Assembly: GCA_013911165.1 (NCBI GenBank)
Contig: JACETR010000009.1
Span: forward strand, 1-55,680
Length of the DNA: 55,680 nt
Reading direction: 5' to 3'
From: Planctomycetota bacterium
Lineage (GTDB): Bacteria; Planctomycetota; UBA8108; UBA1146
Below the pieces are notes generated by a model, which saw nothing but the letters and a program-made list of their open reading frames with translations, did not search any database and had not been told where the DNA came from. Both the position numbers and the translations under genes were made by a program. Below, one piece after another: positions 35,596-45,124 of the stretch. The number at the start of each line of letters is the position of its first letter. The first letter of the stretch is position 1.

Positions 35596-36456
35596 TCAAT
35601 CGTCACGATCCGTTTCGCCGATGATTCGGGATACAAGGCCTTTGACGTATTGATAACCCTCAAGCCTCAGTAACCTGACGAAATCGCCCCGGGCTCTGAT
35701 CCCCAACTCCTGAATATCCATATGTGTCTCACCGTCCACGACTACGCGAATCGGACGCTTTTCAAGCCCTTTACCCACCAGACGTATCTCCGTTTGTAAT
35801 GGCAAAACCACTGGAAATTGGAGGGAATGGAATTGGACAGGTCGGTGAGCATTCAGAGGGGTCATCAGTATTCCGAAAACTTCCGGATGAATCACCGGTC
35901 CCCCTGCGGCGAGTGAATACGCCGTAGAACCTGCAGGGGTCGCAACGACCATTCCATCCCCGGAATAATCATTGAGACGTACCTTGTCGATAAAGACATC
36001 CAGGTGCACCGTCTGACCGGAAGCTCTCTCCAGAACGATGTCATTGACCCCGGAAGCACTGCCAGAATCTCCAGTCGTGGTCACCCACTGGGCTTCGAGA
36101 ACCGGCAACCGCTGCTCGACACATTTCCCCTGAAGAATCTGCTCCACCAACTCGGAAGGATCTCTGGCCGGATTCATGAGGAACCCCACCCTTCCGAAGT
36201 TGATGCCATAAACAGGTATCGGATTGGTTCCGAGAGCTCTCAACAAAGACATCAATGCACCATCACCACCCGCGAGGATGATGAGGTCGATTCCGTCAAG
36301 TTCAGGAAGAACCGGTTTGTCCACTCGAAGCTGAATCGGATGGAGTTCAGACCGGACTCCCCTCTCTGAAAAAACGGGAATCAGTGTTTTCAGGTAGTCC
36401 AGCCCTGGGCTGTTTCCTGCATCGCCAAGAATAAGAACATTTTGGCAGCTATCCAA
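35596..36456 (-). CDS. nadK: NAD kinase
   Basis: 286 residues. Phosphorylates NAD to NADP in the cytosol. GGDGALMSLLRALG carries the family GGDG motif, followed by NDIVLERASG and DGMVVATPAGSTAYSLAAGG, the conserved substrate-binding block. The start is TTG 36456 with AAAGG six bases upstream. It begins 10 bp after the UDP-glucuronate decarboxylase gene, so it is read with the nucleotide-sugar genes, perhaps because UGD uses NAD; this link is speculative. Confidence 0.95.
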   Translation of the reverse strand: MDSCQNVLILGDAGNSPGLDYLKTLIPVFSERGVRSELHPIQLRVDKPVLPELDGIDLIILAGGDGALMSLLRALGTNPIPVYGINFGRVGFLMNPARDPSELVEQILQGKCVEQRLPVLEAQWVTTTGDSGSASGVNDIVLERASGQTVHLDVFIDKVRLNDYSGDGMVVATPAGSTAYSLAAGGPVIHPEVFGILMTPLNAHRPVQFHSLQFPVVLPLQTEIRLVGKGLEKRPIRVVVDGETHMDIQELGIRARGDFVRLLRLEGYQYVKGLVSRIIGETDRDD

Positions 36457-36466
36457 AGCTGGCCTT

Positions 36467-37447
36467 TCAATCAGATTCGCGAACCGCTGTTGAGTCGTTT
36501 CCGGTTTCCCTGATTTTCTGCTCGAAGTAGGGCACGGTCAATCTGAGACCTTCCTCCAAAGTCACCTTTGGCTCCCACTCCAATATCTCCCGTGCTCTAG
36601 AAATGTCGGGCTGGCGTACTCGCGGGTCATCTTCAGGAAGGGTTTCGTGCACCAAATCGCTGTCCGACTCCGTGGCTGCGAGCACTTTACGAGCGAAATC
36701 GACAATCGGGATTTCTGTGGGATTCCCAAGGTTGACCGGTTGGTGGGTGTTCGAGTGAAGCAGTTTCCAGACCCCCTCGACGAGATCGGAAACGTGACAA
36801 AAAGAGCGGGTCTGCGATCCATCTCCATAGATGGTGAGGGGTTCCCCGCGAATCGCCTGGCAGACAAAATTGGGCAGTGCCCGACCGTCATTGAGGCGCA
36901 TTCTTGAGCCGTAGGTATTGAAGATACGAACAATTCGCGTATCGACCCCGTGCGCACGGTGGTAGGCGAGCGTCATCGCTTCGGCAAATCTCTTGGCCTC
37001 ATCATAGACGCCGCGAACACCGATCGGATTCACATTACCCCAGTAACTTTCCGGTTGGGGATGGATCAGGGGGTCGCCGTAAACTTCAGAGGTGCTGGCC
37101 AGAAGAAATTTTGCTCCACTGCTTCTCGCCAATCCCAGTGCTTTATGGGTTCCCAGCGAACCGACCTTGAGAGTCTGGATGGGATAAAGTTGGTAATCGA
37201 TGGGACTCGCAGGGGAAGCAAAGTGAAGAATCGCATCAAGGCTTCCGGAGTGATGAATGTATTCCGTGACATCCTGTTCAATAAATTGGAAACCCTGCTT
37301 ACCGAAGAGGTGCTCGATATTTTCCAAATTTCCGGTGATGAGATTGTCCATGACAACGACTTCCCAGTCGCGATCCATGAACAACTCAGCAAGGTATGAT
37401 CCAATGAAGCCGGCGCCGCCGGTGATCAAAACCCTACTTTTTGGCAT
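36467..37447 (-). CDS. UDP-glucuronate decarboxylase (UDP-xylose synthase)
   Basis: 326 residues from ATG 37447; the frame extends to 37489 inside ugd without a ribosome site. Extended [43 protein letters not shown] (diagnostic for UDP-glucuronate decarboxylase), STSEVYGDP and YDEAKRFAE, giving the YxxxK pair, and [16 protein letters not shown]. Converts UDP-glucuronate to UDP-xylose with internal NAD recycling. It overlaps ugd, which makes its substrate, by 14 bp. Confidence 0.94.
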   Translation of the reverse strand: MPKSRVLITGGAGFIGSYLAELFMDRDWEVVVMDNLITGNLENIEHLFGKQGFQFIEQDVTEYIHHSGSLDAILHFASPASPIDYQLYPIQTLKVGSLGTHKALGLARSSGAKFLLASTSEVYGDPLIHPQPESYWGNVNPIGVRGVYDEAKRFAEAMTLAYHRAHGVDTRIVRIFNTYGSRMRLNDGRALPNFVCQAIRGEPLTIYGDGSQTRSFCHVSDLVEGVWKLLHSNTHQPVNLGNPTEIPIVDFARKVLAATESDSDLVHETLPEDDPRVRQPDISRAREILEWEPKVTLEEGLRLTVPYFEQKIRETGNDSTAVRESD

Positions 37448-38756
37448 CGTTGCTTCCCCTCGTTCCGATACCAAAGTATTCAAAATCATGTTTCGAAGCC
37501 AACTTCATATCCCAGATGTTGCGCCCATCAAAGATCACCGGCTCCTTGAGCAATGATCTCAGACGTTCGAAATCCGGCCCCCGATATTCATTCCACTCGG
37601 TAATCAAAAGCAGTGCAGAAGCGTCTTCTGCAGCCATGTAAGGGTCATCGCAGTATTCGATGCTGTCGCCGATGGCTTCTCGCCCCGTATGCAATGCCTC
37701 AGGGTCATGGGCGCAGACCCTGGCACCCCGCTTGACCAACTCTTCAGCAATAACGATCGAAGGAGCTTCACGCATATCGTCAGTTTTGGGTTTGAAGGCA
37801 AGCCCCCAAAAAGCAAACTTGTGACCACTCAAATCCTCTCCGAATCGTGCGACTACTTTTTCGGAAAGAACACGCTTCTGCGAATCATTGACGGAGTCCA
37901 CCGCTGCCAGGATCTCCAGCTGAACCCCGTTTTCTTGCCCCAAATGTGACAAGGCTCGGATGTCTTTCGGGAAGCAAGAACCTCCATAACCCACACCGGG
38001 AAACAGGAAGTGTGGACCAATTCTTTGATCAGCGCCCATTCCCTGGCGAACCTTGGAAATATCTGCACCGACCTTCTCACTTAATCGAGACAGTTCATTC
38101 ATGAATGAAATCTTGGTCGCCAGCATTGCATTCGATGCATACTTGGTCAGTTCTGCTGAAGGTGGATCCATCACCATAAGAGGTTTTCCCGTGCGTACGA
38201 ACGGTGAATAGAGTTCCTTCATCGTCCGGGCGACTTCATCGGAATTAGTTCCAATGACCACCCGGTCCGGCTTCATGAAATCGTCGATGGCCGCTCCCTC
38301 TTTTAGGAATTCCGGATTTGAAACCACCTCGACTGGGTGGCCAGTCTTTTCCTGAATAATCCCTGTGACGAGCTCTGCTGTTCCAACAGGCACAGTGGAT
38401 TTATTGACCACGATCTGTGGCCCCGTCATCGCTTCGGCGATTTCTCCTGCCACCACTCTGACAGCGGTCAGATCACAGGATCCATCATCGGCTTGAGGGG
38501 TCCCCACCGCGATGAAGGTAATCGTTGAAGCCGCAACTGCACTTTTCAGATCTGTTGTAAAGGAGAGCCTCTGACCCTTGACGTTACGGTCCACCAACTC
38601 TTCAAGCCCTGGCTCGTAAATCGGGATTTTTCCCGATTCCAGTTGCTCGATTTTGTGGGCATCGTTGTCAACACAGATCACCTGATTACCACTTTCGGCA
38701 AGACAGGTTCCTGTTACTAATCCGACATATCCGGTTCCCACTATTGTGATTTTCAT
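37434..38756 (-). CDS. ugd: UDP-glucose 6-dehydrogenase
   Basis: 440 residues. NAD-dependent four-electron oxidation of UDP-glucose to UDP-glucuronate. [20 protein letters not shown] is the Rossmann start, and [16 protein letters not shown] holds the catalytic Cys. [14 protein letters not shown] and [10 protein letters not shown] are typical C-terminal motifs. First gene of the operon; its product feeds the decarboxylase. Start ATG at 38756 agrees with the family N-terminus. Confidence 0.97.
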   Translation of the reverse strand: MKITIVGTGYVGLVTGTCLAESGNQVICVDNDAHKIEQLESGKIPIYEPGLEELVDRNVKGQRLSFTTDLKSAVAASTITFIAVGTPQADDGSCDLTAVRVVAGEIAEAMTGPQIVVNKSTVPVGTAELVTGIIQEKTGHPVEVVSNPEFLKEGAAIDDFMKPDRVVIGTNSDEVARTMKELYSPFVRTGKPLMVMDPPSAELTKYASNAMLATKISFMNELSRLSEKVGADISKVRQGMGADQRIGPHFLFPGVGYGGSCFPKDIRALSHLGQENGVQLEILAAVDSVNDSQKRVLSEKVVARFGEDLSGHKFAFWGLAFKPKTDDMREAPSIVIAEELVKRGARVCAHDPEALHTGREAIGDSIEYCDDPYMAAEDASALLLITEWNEYRGPDFERLRSLLKEPVIFDGRNIWDMKLASKHDFEYFGIGTRGSNDAKK

Positions 38757-38942
38757 CGACGGTCCGTCCTTGTTCAGTTTGAGCCCTCAATCAACAGGCT
38801 GGCGATTGGTGGGTTCAAAAGGATTCAATCAGGGGAAATCAGGGTCATTTTTAGCATATCGGGACTACACTTTCCCCCAGACAAATAAATGAATTGCCAA
38901 GGTCTGATGGGTTTTATTCTTTCTCGCCCTTACAATAAGGGC

Positions 38943-40397
38943 ATGAATGAAGATGATTTCCTATCCGGCTTGGATGAGCCTGATCCCGATTCGCAGGACA
39001 ATCCTGCTGAACCCCCCCATGAGCCAGAGAGTGAAAAGGTCCGCTTCAGCGACCTCCCGCTCCCTGCTGAAATCCGTGATCGCCTGCTGGAGAAGGGGTT
39101 TCTCTATCCGACTCCTATTCAGGAACTGTCGATTCCCGTTGCCCTGGAGGGGAAGGACCTGATCGGCAAAGCGGAAACCGGAACCGGAAAAACACTCGCC
39201 TTCACAGCACCCATCATGGGAAAGCTCGACCCGGAACGCGTGGGGATTCAGGCCCTGGTTCTCTGCCCCACCCGTGAGTTGGCCCAACAGGTCGAGGAAG
39301 TGGCCTCTCTTCTCGGAGAAGCGGTGGGGATTCGCGTCGCGCTCGTCGTGGGTGGAATCCATGCTGCCCAGCAGTTGATCCAACTGCGCCGAGGAGCCCA
39401 AATGGTGGTTGGCACCCCTGGCAGGGTTCTCGACTTTCTCAAAAGTGGGAAGATCCGCCTTGGGTGGGTCGAGCACGTAGTTCTCGATGAGGCGGATCGA
39501 ATGCTCGACATGGGCTTCATCGATGACGTCTCGAATATCCTTGAGCACACTCCACCTGAGAGACAGACCTGCCTTTTCAGTGCCACACTTCCACCCAAGA
39601 TCAAATCGCTGACACGCCGCTTCATGAGGGACCCGGAAACGATTTCGACGATCTCGGAGATGGCCACCAATCCTGAAATCGATCAGAAGTTCATTCGCTG
39701 TCAGGACCACGCCAAGAAGTACTGGGTTCACCAACTTCTCGAAGCCCATCCCGGTGAGACCTGCATCATCTTCTGTAACACCCGAAGATCTGTCATCGAG
39801 CTCGACCGAGACCTCTGGGGTCGCGGTTACCCGGCAGGATCCCTGCATGGCGACCATGATCAGGAACGCCGATTCAAGGTTCTGGAAGGCTTCAGAGATC
39901 GAAAGATTACGACACTGGTCGCGACTGACGTGGCTGCCCGGGGACTCGACGTAGAAGCGGTCGCCCGCGTCGTCAACTACGACGTGCCCGATGAGGTCGA
40001 GACTTATGTCCACCGCATCGGCAGAACCGGAAGAGCCGGAGCATTGGGCGAGTCGTACAGTCTCGTCGATCCTGCAGACAAACTTTCCTGGAATCGCATC
40101 GTCTCTGAAACCGGTTTTGACATCACGGAAGAAGAGTGGACTCCGCCAAAAGGGATTCGCCCGGATCCCCGACAGAGACGAAGAAGTGGCCCTCCCTCCC
40201 GAGGACGCCACGGTGGCCCAAGAAGCGGTGGTTCACGAAGTGGAGGACCACGAGGCGGAGGGTCGAGAAGTTCAGGCCCCCGAAGCGGTGGCTCCCGATC
40301 AGGCGGTGGCGGAAGTCGTTCCAAAGGCGGCGGCCCCCGCAAAGGATCGGGTGGTGGCGGCGGAAACAAAGGTCGTCGAAGCAGGCCTGAACGCTAA
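38943..40397 (+). CDS. DEAD-box RNA helicase with RGG-like tail
   Basis: 484 residues from ATG 38943; the open frame extends to 38889 without a ribosome site. All helicase motifs are visible: Q motif YPTPIQELSIPVAL, I AETGTGKT, Ia PTRELAQQ, Ib TPGR, II DEAD, III SAT, IV IIFCNT, V ATDVAARGLD, VI HRIGRTGRAG. After about residue 415 the chain becomes an Arg/Gly/Ser-rich repeat tail (GGPRSGGSRSGGPRGGGS) of some 70 residues that likely binds RNA without folding. RhlE-like; probable role in RNA remodelling or ribosome assembly. Confidence 0.95.
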   Translation: MNEDDFLSGLDEPDPDSQDNPAEPPHEPESEKVRFSDLPLPAEIRDRLLEKGFLYPTPIQELSIPVALEGKDLIGKAETGTGKTLAFTAPIMGKLDPERVGIQALVLCPTRELAQQVEEVASLLGEAVGIRVALVVGGIHAAQQLIQLRRGAQMVVGTPGRVLDFLKSGKIRLGWVEHVVLDEADRMLDMGFIDDVSNILEHTPPERQTCLFSATLPPKIKSLTRRFMRDPETISTISEMATNPEIDQKFIRCQDHAKKYWVHQLLEAHPGETCIIFCNTRRSVIELDRDLWGRGYPAGSLHGDHDQERRFKVLEGFRDRKITTLVATDVAARGLDVEAVARVVNYDVPDEVETYVHRIGRTGRAGALGESYSLVDPADKLSWNRIVSETGFDITEEEWTPPKGIRPDPRQRRRSGPPSRGRHGGPRSGGSRSGGPRGGGSRSSGPRSGGSRSGGGGSRSKGGGPRKGSGGGGGNKGRRSRPER

Positions 40398-40426
40398 ATT
40401 CTCTCTGAACATAAGGGGATTTCACG

Positions 40427-40687
40427 GTGGTAAAGCTGTTTTTGTGGATCTGGATTTTCATCCAACCGTTGGTCATCTCCCTCATGACCGGCTCTGTCGT
40501 CGCCCTGATTCTCCGTTTCGCTTATCCCCGGGAGGGCGGTGCACCTGAAGGCTTCGCTCCCCCCGACAATATCTATGAAATCCTCGCACTACTGGGTGGG
40601 GGATTACTCTTCGGCCTTGTCTTGGGAGTCTTCATGTCCAAACGAATCTACCACGAGTACCTTTCCCCCAATCCCGCTCTGGATTGA
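40427..40687 (+). CDS. Small two-helix membrane protein, unknown
   Basis: 86 residues from GTG 40427 (AAGGGG eight bases upstream). Two hydrophobic segments: LWIWIFIQPLVISLMTGSVV and EILALLGGGLLFGLVLGVFM, joined by a Pro/Gly-rich loop. No family recognised. It follows the helicase gene by 29 bp and ends at a shared bidirectional terminator. Confidence 0.72.
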   Translation: MVKLFLWIWIFIQPLVISLMTGSVVALILRFAYPREGGAPEGFAPPDNIYEILALLGGGLLFGLVLGVFMSKRIYHEYLSPNPALD

Positions 40688-40710
40688 TCTCCAGACGATC
40701 TCGATCGGAC

Positions 40711-40750
40711 AAAAAAAGGCCCCGCGGAGTGAACTCCACGGGGCCTCTTT
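40711..40750. terminator. Bidirectional rho-independent terminator
   Basis: GGCCCCG (40718-40724) pairs with CGGGGCC (40739-40745), then GGAG/CTCC inside a TGAA loop. On the minus strand, after groEL, seven T follow (40717-40711); on the plus strand TCTTT follows. It separates the convergent small membrane protein gene and groEL. Confidence 0.93.
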
Positions 40751-40781
40751 CATTGGCAAACGTTTCGAGTGAAACGGTCGG

Positions 40782-42437
40782 CTAGTACATGCCGCCCATG
40801 CCACCCATTCCGCCCATTCCGCCCATGCCCGCGGCAGCTGCAGCAGCAGCTCCGGCAGCATCGTCGGAGGAGGGAAGATCGCTGACCACAGCCTCGGTGG
40901 TCAACAGAAGGCCACCGATGGAGGCAGCGTTCTCAAGGGCAGTACGAGTGACTTTGGTCGGATCGATGATTCCGGCCTTGATCATGTCGACGTACTCAAG
41001 GTGCAGGGCATCGAAACCCTCTTCACCGTTCTTGACGCGCTCGCTGACGACGGCGCCATCGACACCGGCGTTCTCGGCGATCTGACGGATCGGAGCCTCG
41101 ACAGCGCGACGAACGATGTCAACACCGATCATCTCGTCACCGACAAGCTTGACCTCGTCAAGAGCCAGGCTGGCGCGCAGCAGAGCCACTCCACCGCCCG
41201 GAACGATGCCCTCTTCGACGGCAGCGCGGGTGGCGTGAAGGGCGTCCTCGACGCGGGCCTTCTTCTCTTTCATTTCGACTTCAGTGGCAGCGCCGACGTT
41301 GATCTGGGCGACTCCACCGCTGAGCTTGGCCAGACGCTCCTGAAGCTTCTCGCGATCGTAGTCGGAGGAAGCCTTCTCCATCTCGGAGCGAATCTGGTCG
41401 ATGCGGCTCTTGATGTCCTCGGAGGAACCGGCACCCTCGATGACGGTGGTGGTTTCCTTCTCGATGATCACCTTCTTGGCGCGACCCAGGAAAGAGATGT
41501 CGACGTTCTTCAGATCGATTCCAAGATCTTCGAAGATGGCACGGCCACCGGTCAGGATGGCAATGTCTTCGAGCATGGCCTTGCGACGGTCACCGAATCC
41601 CGGGGCCTTGACGGCGCAGCAGGAGAAGGTTCCACGAAGCTTGTTGACCACGAGGGTTGCCAGAGCTTCACCCTCGACGTCCTCGGCAAGCACGAGGATC
41701 GGCTTGCCGGACTGGGCGATCTTCTCAAGCAACGGCACCAGGTCCTTGATGGATCCCACCTTCTTCTCGTGGATGAGAATGTAGGGGTCTTCCAGAACAC
41801 AGGCCATGTCCTCGGTGTCGGTCACGAAGTGCGGGGAAAGGTAACCCTTGTCCACCTGCATGCCCTCAACCCAGTCCACGGAAGTCTCGAGGGACTTGCC
41901 CTCTTCGACGGTGATCACACCGTCTTTGCCGACCTTCTCCATGGCGTCAGCGATGATGCCACCGATCTCTGGGTCGTTGTTGGCAGCGATGCTGCCGACC
42001 TGGGCGATCTCTTCCTTGTTCTTCACCTCGGTGGACATTTCACCGAGACGCTTGACGATGCCTTCGACAGCCTTGTGGATTCCACGCTGGATGCTGACCG
42101 GGTTGGCACCGGCAGTGACGTTGCGGAGACCTTCGTTGAAGATGGCGTTGGCAAGGACGGTTGCGGTCGTGGTGCCGTCACCGGCATTGTCGGAGGTCTT
42201 TGCAGAGACCTCTTTGACCATCTGTGCGCCCATGTTTTCAAAAGAGTCCTCGAGTTCGATTTCACGTGCCACAGACACACCGTCTTTGGTGACGGTGGGA
42301 GCACCGAAGGATTTCTCAAGAACGACGTTACGGCCCCGGGGGCCGAGCGTGACCATGACAGCTTTGGCAAGTTTCTGAACGCCGCGGCGAACGGAATCGC
42401 GAGCTTCCTGGTCAAACGCGATGCGCTTTGCGCCCAT
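40782..42437 (-). CDS. groEL: Chaperonin GroEL
   Basis: 551 residues. The 60-kDa chaperonin forms the double-ring folding chamber in the cytosol. Conserved blocks: [37 protein letters not shown] (ATP site), [19 protein letters not shown], and the Gly-Met repeat tail ending [12 protein letters not shown]. Start ATG 42437 fits the family. It is the last gene of the regulator-groES-groEL group. The opposite strand holds a long open frame that is a by-product of GroEL codon bias and is not a gene. Confidence 0.98.
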   Translation of the reverse strand: MGAKRIAFDQEARDSVRRGVQKLAKAVMVTLGPRGRNVVLEKSFGAPTVTKDGVSVAREIELEDSFENMGAQMVKEVSAKTSDNAGDGTTTATVLANAIFNEGLRNVTAGANPVSIQRGIHKAVEGIVKRLGEMSTEVKNKEEIAQVGSIAANNDPEIGGIIADAMEKVGKDGVITVEEGKSLETSVDWVEGMQVDKGYLSPHFVTDTEDMACVLEDPYILIHEKKVGSIKDLVPLLEKIAQSGKPILVLAEDVEGEALATLVVNKLRGTFSCCAVKAPGFGDRRKAMLEDIAILTGGRAIFEDLGIDLKNVDISFLGRAKKVIIEKETTTVIEGAGSSEDIKSRIDQIRSEMEKASSDYDREKLQERLAKLSGGVAQINVGAATEVEMKEKKARVEDALHATRAAVEEGIVPGGGVALLRASLALDEVKLVGDEMIGVDIVRRAVEAPIRQIAENAGVDGAVVSERVKNGEEGFDALHLEYVDMIKAGIIDPTKVTRTALENAASIGGLLLTTEAVVSDLPSSDDAAGAAAAAAAGMGGMGGMGGMGGMY

Positions 42438-42510
42438 CGTGTCGGTTCCTCTCGTTTCGGGTCGCCAACATGGATCTCTTTGATCCAGCGACCGGGTTAA
42501 TCAAATTGAA

Positions 42511-42807
42511 TCAGTCCACGATGGCGAGAACGTCGTCCTCGCTCATGATCAGGAGCTCCTGACCCTCGACCTTGATCTCGGTTCCGGCGTAGGAACTGAA
42601 GATGACCACGTCGTTCTTTTTCACCTGGAAATCGGCGCGGTTGCCATCCTTGAGCAGCTTGCCGTCACCCAGAGCAACAACCTTGCCCTCGCGGGGCTTC
42701 TCTTTGGCGTTGTCCGGCAGGAAGATGCCGCCCTTGGTTTTTTCTTCGGCTTCGAGCCGCTTGACAACGATCTTGTCGTTGAGCGGGCGAAGATTCTTTT
42801 TGGACAT
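42511..42807 (-). CDS. groES: Co-chaperonin GroES
   Basis: 98 residues from ATG 42807 (GGGAGGG six bases upstream); an in-frame ATG at 42828 would place that ribosome site inside the gene. Family blocks: LRPLNDKIVVKRLEAEEKTK, GGIFLPDNAKEKPREGKVVA and the C-terminal GQELLIMSEDDVLAIVD. It caps the GroEL ring; the mobile loop is the ETKGGIFLP-like segment. 73 bp upstream of groEL. No CIRCE element is seen before it, so HrcA control is unlikely. Confidence 0.97.
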   Translation of the reverse strand: MSKKNLRPLNDKIVVKRLEAEEKTKGGIFLPDNAKEKPREGKVVALGDGKLLKDGNRADFQVKKNDVVIFSSYAGTEIKVEGQELLIMSEDDVLAIVD

Positions 42808-42826
42808 TGGAGTCCCTCCCTTTCGC

Positions 42827-42841
42827 ATGCCCTGAGGGCAT
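42827..42841. promoter_or_regulatory. Perfect palindrome upstream of groES
   Basis: ATGCCCT-g-AGGGCAT, 7-bp arms around one base, lies between the response regulator and groES, about 20 bp before the groES start. It is not the CIRCE sequence. It could be an operator or chance; about three such palindromes are expected by chance in a window this size. Confidence 0.3.
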
Positions 42842-42857
42842 TCAATGAACTTGATGT

Positions 42858-43319
42858 CTAGTTTCCGTCTTTCAGGAGGAATGTTGAGACCAAGTCCCTG
42901 ACAGATCCTCTGAAGTCCTCCGGCATCACCGGCTTCGAGAGCAATCTGAATCCTCCTGCTGATTTCACTTCCTCATGTAACTCTATACTGGCTTCGCCGC
43001 TGACGAACAACGTTGGCAAAGCCCAATCCAATTCCCGACGGGCTCTTCTCAGGACTTCCACACCCGTCAAATCGGGCATGTGAACATCGAGAACCATCAG
43101 GTCAAAGGCTCCGTTCAAGCCCTTCTCAACGAGGGACGACGAACAGCTCCTCAATCTTCGCAACGCCTCTTCACCGCCACCCACCTCTTCTGTGGTAAAG
43201 CCATCGAGGTGAAGCAGTGCTGCCAGGCTGTTGCGAACTCCGGCATCGTCATCCGCCAGAAGAACTCGCCACGGTTGACCCATGGAACGCCTTTCACCTC
43301 CGGAAGCTGACCCAAACAT
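42858..43319 (-). CDS. Response regulator, receiver domain only
   Basis: 153 residues from ATG 43319 (GGGAG six bases upstream); ATG 43283, with AAAGG six bases upstream, is nearly as good and would start right at the domain. One CheY-like receiver: acidic pair VLLADDDAG, phosphoacceptor Asp in LMVLDVHMPD, then TLFVSGE and the conserved Lys in LSKPV. No output domain follows, so it must act by protein contact. There is no cognate kinase in the window. It sits 51 bp upstream of groES on the same strand, an unusual partnership. Confidence 0.9.
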   Translation of the reverse strand: MFGSASGGERRSMGQPWRVLLADDDAGVRNSLAALLHLDGFTTEEVGGGEEALRRLRSCSSSLVEKGLNGAFDLMVLDVHMPDLTGVEVLRRARRELDWALPTLFVSGEASIELHEEVKSAGGFRLLSKPVMPEDFRGSVRDLVSTFLLKDGN

Positions 43320-43464
43320 GTCGATCTCCCTGAACTGTGAAGCGTGATCCCTGATCTGCGGGCATATCACCCCGCCGAGCGGTCCCCAAAAGGGTCATCG
43401 GACCTTGGGGCCCAAAGGTATTTGCAAGGGCTGTGCCGCTGGAAGCCCCCGCCGGGCAATATCC

Positions 43465-43491
43465 ATAAGTGACATGTTCAAAGACACTTAT
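43465..43491. promoter_or_regulatory. Inverted repeat between response regulator and mgtE
   Basis: ATAAGTG (43465-43471) and CACTTAT (43485-43491) flank a 13-bp spacer in the 396-bp divergent region. Position and symmetry suggest an operator. No known consensus matches. Confidence 0.35.
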
Positions 43492-43532
43492 AAACCCCGG
43501 ATTTGAGCACTACAGAGCCTTGGTGAAAAGGA

Positions 43533-43590
43533 CCGTGTCATATTGGCAGTCCGCTGTCAGAGGCGACACGGCCGCCTGCCACTGTGGCAG
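43533..43590 (+). ncRNA. Structured 5' leader of mgtE, possible regulatory RNA
   Basis: CCGTGTC (43533-43539) pairs with GACACGG (43565-43571), enclosing hairpin TGGCAG (43544-43549) / CTGTCA (43554-43559, one G-U). A second hairpin CTGCC/GGCAG follows (43576-43590). The arm TGGCAG can also pair perfectly with CTGCCA (43576-43581), so two exclusive folds are possible. MgtE genes are often governed by magnesium-sensing leaders, but this does not match the M-box pattern I know. Inference from sequence only. Confidence 0.4.
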
Positions 43591-43715
43591 ACCCCCCTTC
43601 CTGCACCCGGATCGCCTCCCGTGCGTTCAGTTCTGGGCCCCGCACTGCTGTTGACGTTTTCAGGAGTAGCGGCAACATCCTTCAGGAGGCCCACTTTTCC
43701 CTCAGAGGAGTCGCA

Positions 43716-45122
43716 ATGTCCCACTCACCGCAGGACCCTGTTCACCTTGCTGAAGAGATCCGCGCCCTGCTCGAAGTGGCCGACTCCGACACCAAGTTGA
43801 GGGAGAGACTTCGGTCCATCCGCCCCGAAGACATCGCTTTGGTCCTCGACGACCTCACCCCCCAGCAGACATGGCGAGTTTTCTCAGTCATCGGTACCGA
43901 AGCCCAGGCGGAAGTCATCGACGACGCCGATGCCGAATCACAAGAACAGATCATCGCTCATTTGGACGGACACCTCCTGCAAAAGATTCTCGAGGAAATG
44001 CCCCCGGATGAAGCAACCGACCTTCTCAATCAACTCTCCCAGAGTCGACGACGTGAAGTCCTTGCGGGAATGGATCCCGAAACAACCGTTGAACTGCTGA
44101 GGCTGATGCAGCATGCCCCCGAGTCTGCCGGGGGAATCATGACACTCGACTACATCTCCATCGCGCAGGAAGCGACAGCGGGACAATCGCTGAAGCATCT
44201 TCAATCGCAAATCGATGCAGAAGTGGTCAACTATGTGTACGTCCTCGATGACCAGAGGACCCTCAAGGGCATCGTCTCCATTCGTGACCTTCTGGGGAGT
44301 GATCCAGATATCGCCATCCAAGACCTGATGAGCACTGAAGTCATTTCGGTTTCCGTCTCTGATGACCAGGAAGAAGTCGCGAATCTGGTTCGACGCTACG
44401 GGCTGAAGGCCATCCCTGTTGTCGATGGCGAGAATCACCTTCTCGGTGTAGCGACCATCGATGATCTGGTCCAGGTGATATCAGAAGAGGCGGACGAAGA
44501 CCTGTATCGCCTTGCCGGAGCTCCTGAAAGTCACCCCAGCCAACAGAAGGTGTTGAAAAGGGCTCTGGTCAGAATTCCCTGGTTGCTGCTGCCCGTGATC
44601 AGCGGGTTCATTCTCGCATGGCTTCACCCCGTCGAAGGGGGTGGAACATTGCAGGAGATCCTGCAGTCCCCCGGTGATCGACGGTTACTCCTCGCTGCGT
44701 TCATCCCCCTCGTGATGGGCCTTGCTGGTGGTGTGGGTACACAATCAGCAACGATGGTGGTTCGGGGAATGGCCGTCGGCGACATCGGCCTCGGTCGATC
44801 AACGTTGCGCCTGTTTCGTCAGGAAGTTCTCATCGGGGTGTTGATCGCCCTCAGCATCGGATTGATCATCGGATTGGTTTTGATCGGCTTTGAGGGGCTT
44901 CAAAGTGGAGAAGTACATCTGCTCTTCCCTCTGGCTGTGACAGCAGGGATTGGACTGGGCATACTTCTGGCGAGTGCCTGTGGCACCGCCATCCCCATCA
45001 TTTGTGGAAAATTCGGTCTCGATCCTGCCCTGGTCGCAGGCCCTTTTATCACCAGTTTCAACGACGTGACAGCCGCCATCACTTTCATGATGATCGCTGA
45101 GTTGATACTGAAAATGGGCTAG
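43716..45122 (+). CDS. mgtE: Magnesium transporter MgtE
   Basis: 468 residues from ATG 43716, with AGAGGAG five bases upstream; the frame stays open back to 43584 but that part would lie in the leader. N-terminal helical domain (LLNQLSQSRRREVLAGMDPE), a CBS pair (VYVLDDQRTLKGIVSIRDLL and LKAIPVVDGENHLLGVATID), then five transmembrane helices with AGGVGTQSATMVVRG, the hallmark of the MgtE pore. The cytosolic domains sense magnesium and gate the channel. Convergent with a sigma-54-type activator, 2 bp between stops. Confidence 0.96.
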   Translation: MSHSPQDPVHLAEEIRALLEVADSDTKLRERLRSIRPEDIALVLDDLTPQQTWRVFSVIGTEAQAEVIDDADAESQEQIIAHLDGHLLQKILEEMPPDEATDLLNQLSQSRRREVLAGMDPETTVELLRLMQHAPESAGGIMTLDYISIAQEATAGQSLKHLQSQIDAEVVNYVYVLDDQRTLKGIVSIRDLLGSDPDIAIQDLMSTEVISVSVSDDQEEVANLVRRYGLKAIPVVDGENHLLGVATIDDLVQVISEEADEDLYRLAGAPESHPSQQKVLKRALVRIPWLLLPVISGFILAWLHPVEGGGTLQEILQSPGDRRLLLAAFIPLVMGLAGGVGTQSATMVVRGMAVGDIGLGRSTLRLFRQEVLIGVLIALSIGLIIGLVLIGFEGLQSGEVHLLFPLAVTAGIGLGILLASACGTAIPIICGKFGLDPALVAGPFITSFNDVTAAITFMMIAELILKMG

Positions 45123-45124
45123 CT

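Noticed and set aside
38961..40211. 416-codon open frame opposite the DEAD-box helicase
   Set aside because: The helicase frame has all family motifs, so the antisense frame is a by-product.
41001..42500. 499-codon open frame opposite groEL
   Set aside because: It mirrors GroEL codon bias, has low-complexity acidic sequence and no family match. GroEL on the other strand is certain.
42808..42900. CIRCE/HrcA operator before groES
   Set aside because: The TTAGCACTC-N9-GAGTGCTAA pattern is absent; only an unrelated palindrome is present.
43371..43715. M-box magnesium riboswitch before mgtE
   Set aside because: The conserved M-box blocks I know are not present, so it is reported only as an unassigned structured leader.
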